Below are positions 59,307 through 59,501 of a stretch of DNA of 59,501 nucleotides, in pieces; position 1 is the stretch's first letter, and every line of letters begins with the position of its first letter. The DNA comes from Oscillospiraceae bacterium (GTDB lineage Bacteria; Bacillota_A; Clostridia; Oscillospirales; JAAYXM01): contig JAFXJK010000033.1 of the NCBI GenBank assembly GCA_017532355.1, positions 1-59,501 on the forward strand, in the 5' to 3' direction. The notes below the pieces were generated by a model, which saw only the letters and a list, made by a program, of their open reading frames with translations, ran no database searches and was not told the DNA's origin. Both the position numbers and the translations under genes were made by a program.

Positions 59307-59501
59307 TTATACACCTGAATATGCCGAGAAGCCACCGTCTATCGGAACGGTGATTCCCGTTACAAAGCCTGCTTTTTCTTCGTCGATAAGCCACTCAACA
59401 GCACCGATGAGCTCACTTGCTTCTCCGAATCTTCCCATCGGGGTTGAGCGGAGGATTTTTTCTGTTCGAGCGGTCGGTGTACCGTCCTCATTGAAGAGAA
59501 G
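59307..59501 (-). CDS. SDR oxidoreductase, C-terminal end (fructuronate reductase/D-mannonate oxidoreductase-like), partial
   Basis: Only the last 64 residues are in the window; the gene continues past the right edge. The frame reads LLFNEDGTPTARTEKILRST, PMGRFGEASELIGAVEWLID and GFVTGITVPIDGGFSAYSGV before TAA. PMGRFGE and GFVTGxxxxIDGGFxAYSGV are the C-terminal blocks of classical SDRs, and the NEDGTPTART segment is typical of the SDR-type D-mannonate oxidoreductase. With uxaC this gives glucuronate to fructuronate to mannonate. Two bases before the next gene. Confidence 0.82.
   Translation of the reverse strand, partial: LLFNEDGTPTARTEKILRSTPMGRFGEASELIGAVEWLIDEEKAGFVTGITVPIDGGFSAYSGV

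Noticed and set aside
1..59501. Mobile elements, prophage, CRISPR, toxin-antitoxin or anti-phage systems
   Set aside because: No transposase, integrase, Cas, phage structural or toxin-like protein and no repeat arrays were seen; repeats present are terminators and operator-like palindromes.

Overview
The window comes from a low-to-moderate GC Firmicute of the class Clostridia. The evidence is a two-subunit GlgC/GlgD glycogen system, the ylxM-ffh-rpsP-khpA-rimM-trmD block, RNase M5, YmfF/YmfH peptidases, a SpoIVFA/SpoIVFB-like pair (so a spore-forming lineage), AGGAGG-type ribosome binding sites and many near-consensus sigma-A promoters. The many carbohydrate genes suggest a plant-polysaccharide-using gut or rumen-type anaerobe, but the species cannot be named from the sequence. 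I saw no rRNA, tRNA, CRISPR array, insertion sequence or prophage.

Layout. (1) 0.2-11.8 kb: storage-glucan metabolism. A leftward operon glgB-glgC-glgD-glgA-glgP, followed by a GH13 amylase gene whose 5' end is cut by an in-frame TGA, faces a rightward malQ plus oxidoreductase pair. Two near-perfect promoters lie back to back between them. (2) 13.0-16.3 kb: a COG2509-type FAD dehydrogenase behind a structured leader with an attenuator-like terminator, then a cation-diffusion-facilitator transporter divergent from a TetR-type regulator. An out-of-frame zinc ribbon at the transporter's C-terminus points to a frameshift. (3) 16.4-26.9 kb: a glycoside island with two Gfo/Idh/MocA oxidoreductases, a jelly-roll protein, an AraM-type dehydrogenase, an unrecognised barrel-like 669-residue protein, a GH127 beta-L-arabinofuranosidase divergent from an AraC regulator, and an MFS transporter. 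(4) 26.9-47.2 kb: housekeeping genes (rluB, gpsA, plsY, der, DUF512, rpmF, DUF177, folD, lgt, two M16 peptidases; then ylxM to trmD; then spoIVFB/FA, rnmV, holA, comEC, fba). (5) 47.3-48.7 kb: a GNAT protein and a DMT-type permease. (6) 48.8-59.5 kb: one tightly packed leftward operon running past the right edge. From promoter-distal to proximal it has a CE15-like glucuronoyl esterase, a CapA-like protein, an unrecognised 590-residue protein, Gfo/Idh, uronate isomerase UxaC, two tandem Gfo/Idh paralogues, two TIM-barrel isomerase/epimerase-like proteins and the end of a fructuronate-reductase-like SDR.

How it fits together. Region 6 reads as capture and catabolism of glucuronate from glucuronoxylan: ester cleavage, uronate isomerisation, reduction to mannonate. 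It carries an extra set of Gfo/Idh and TIM-barrel enzymes, a gene combination resembling the recently described oxidise-then-eliminate (3-keto-glycoside) routes. Region 3 shows a related combination with a jelly-roll protein. These two modules, with their two unrecognised large proteins, are the best candidates for undescribed biochemistry here. The most concrete sequence anomalies are the TGA-interrupted GH13 gene, the out-of-frame zinc ribbon on the metal transporter, and the attenuator-like leader at 14.4-14.5 kb.
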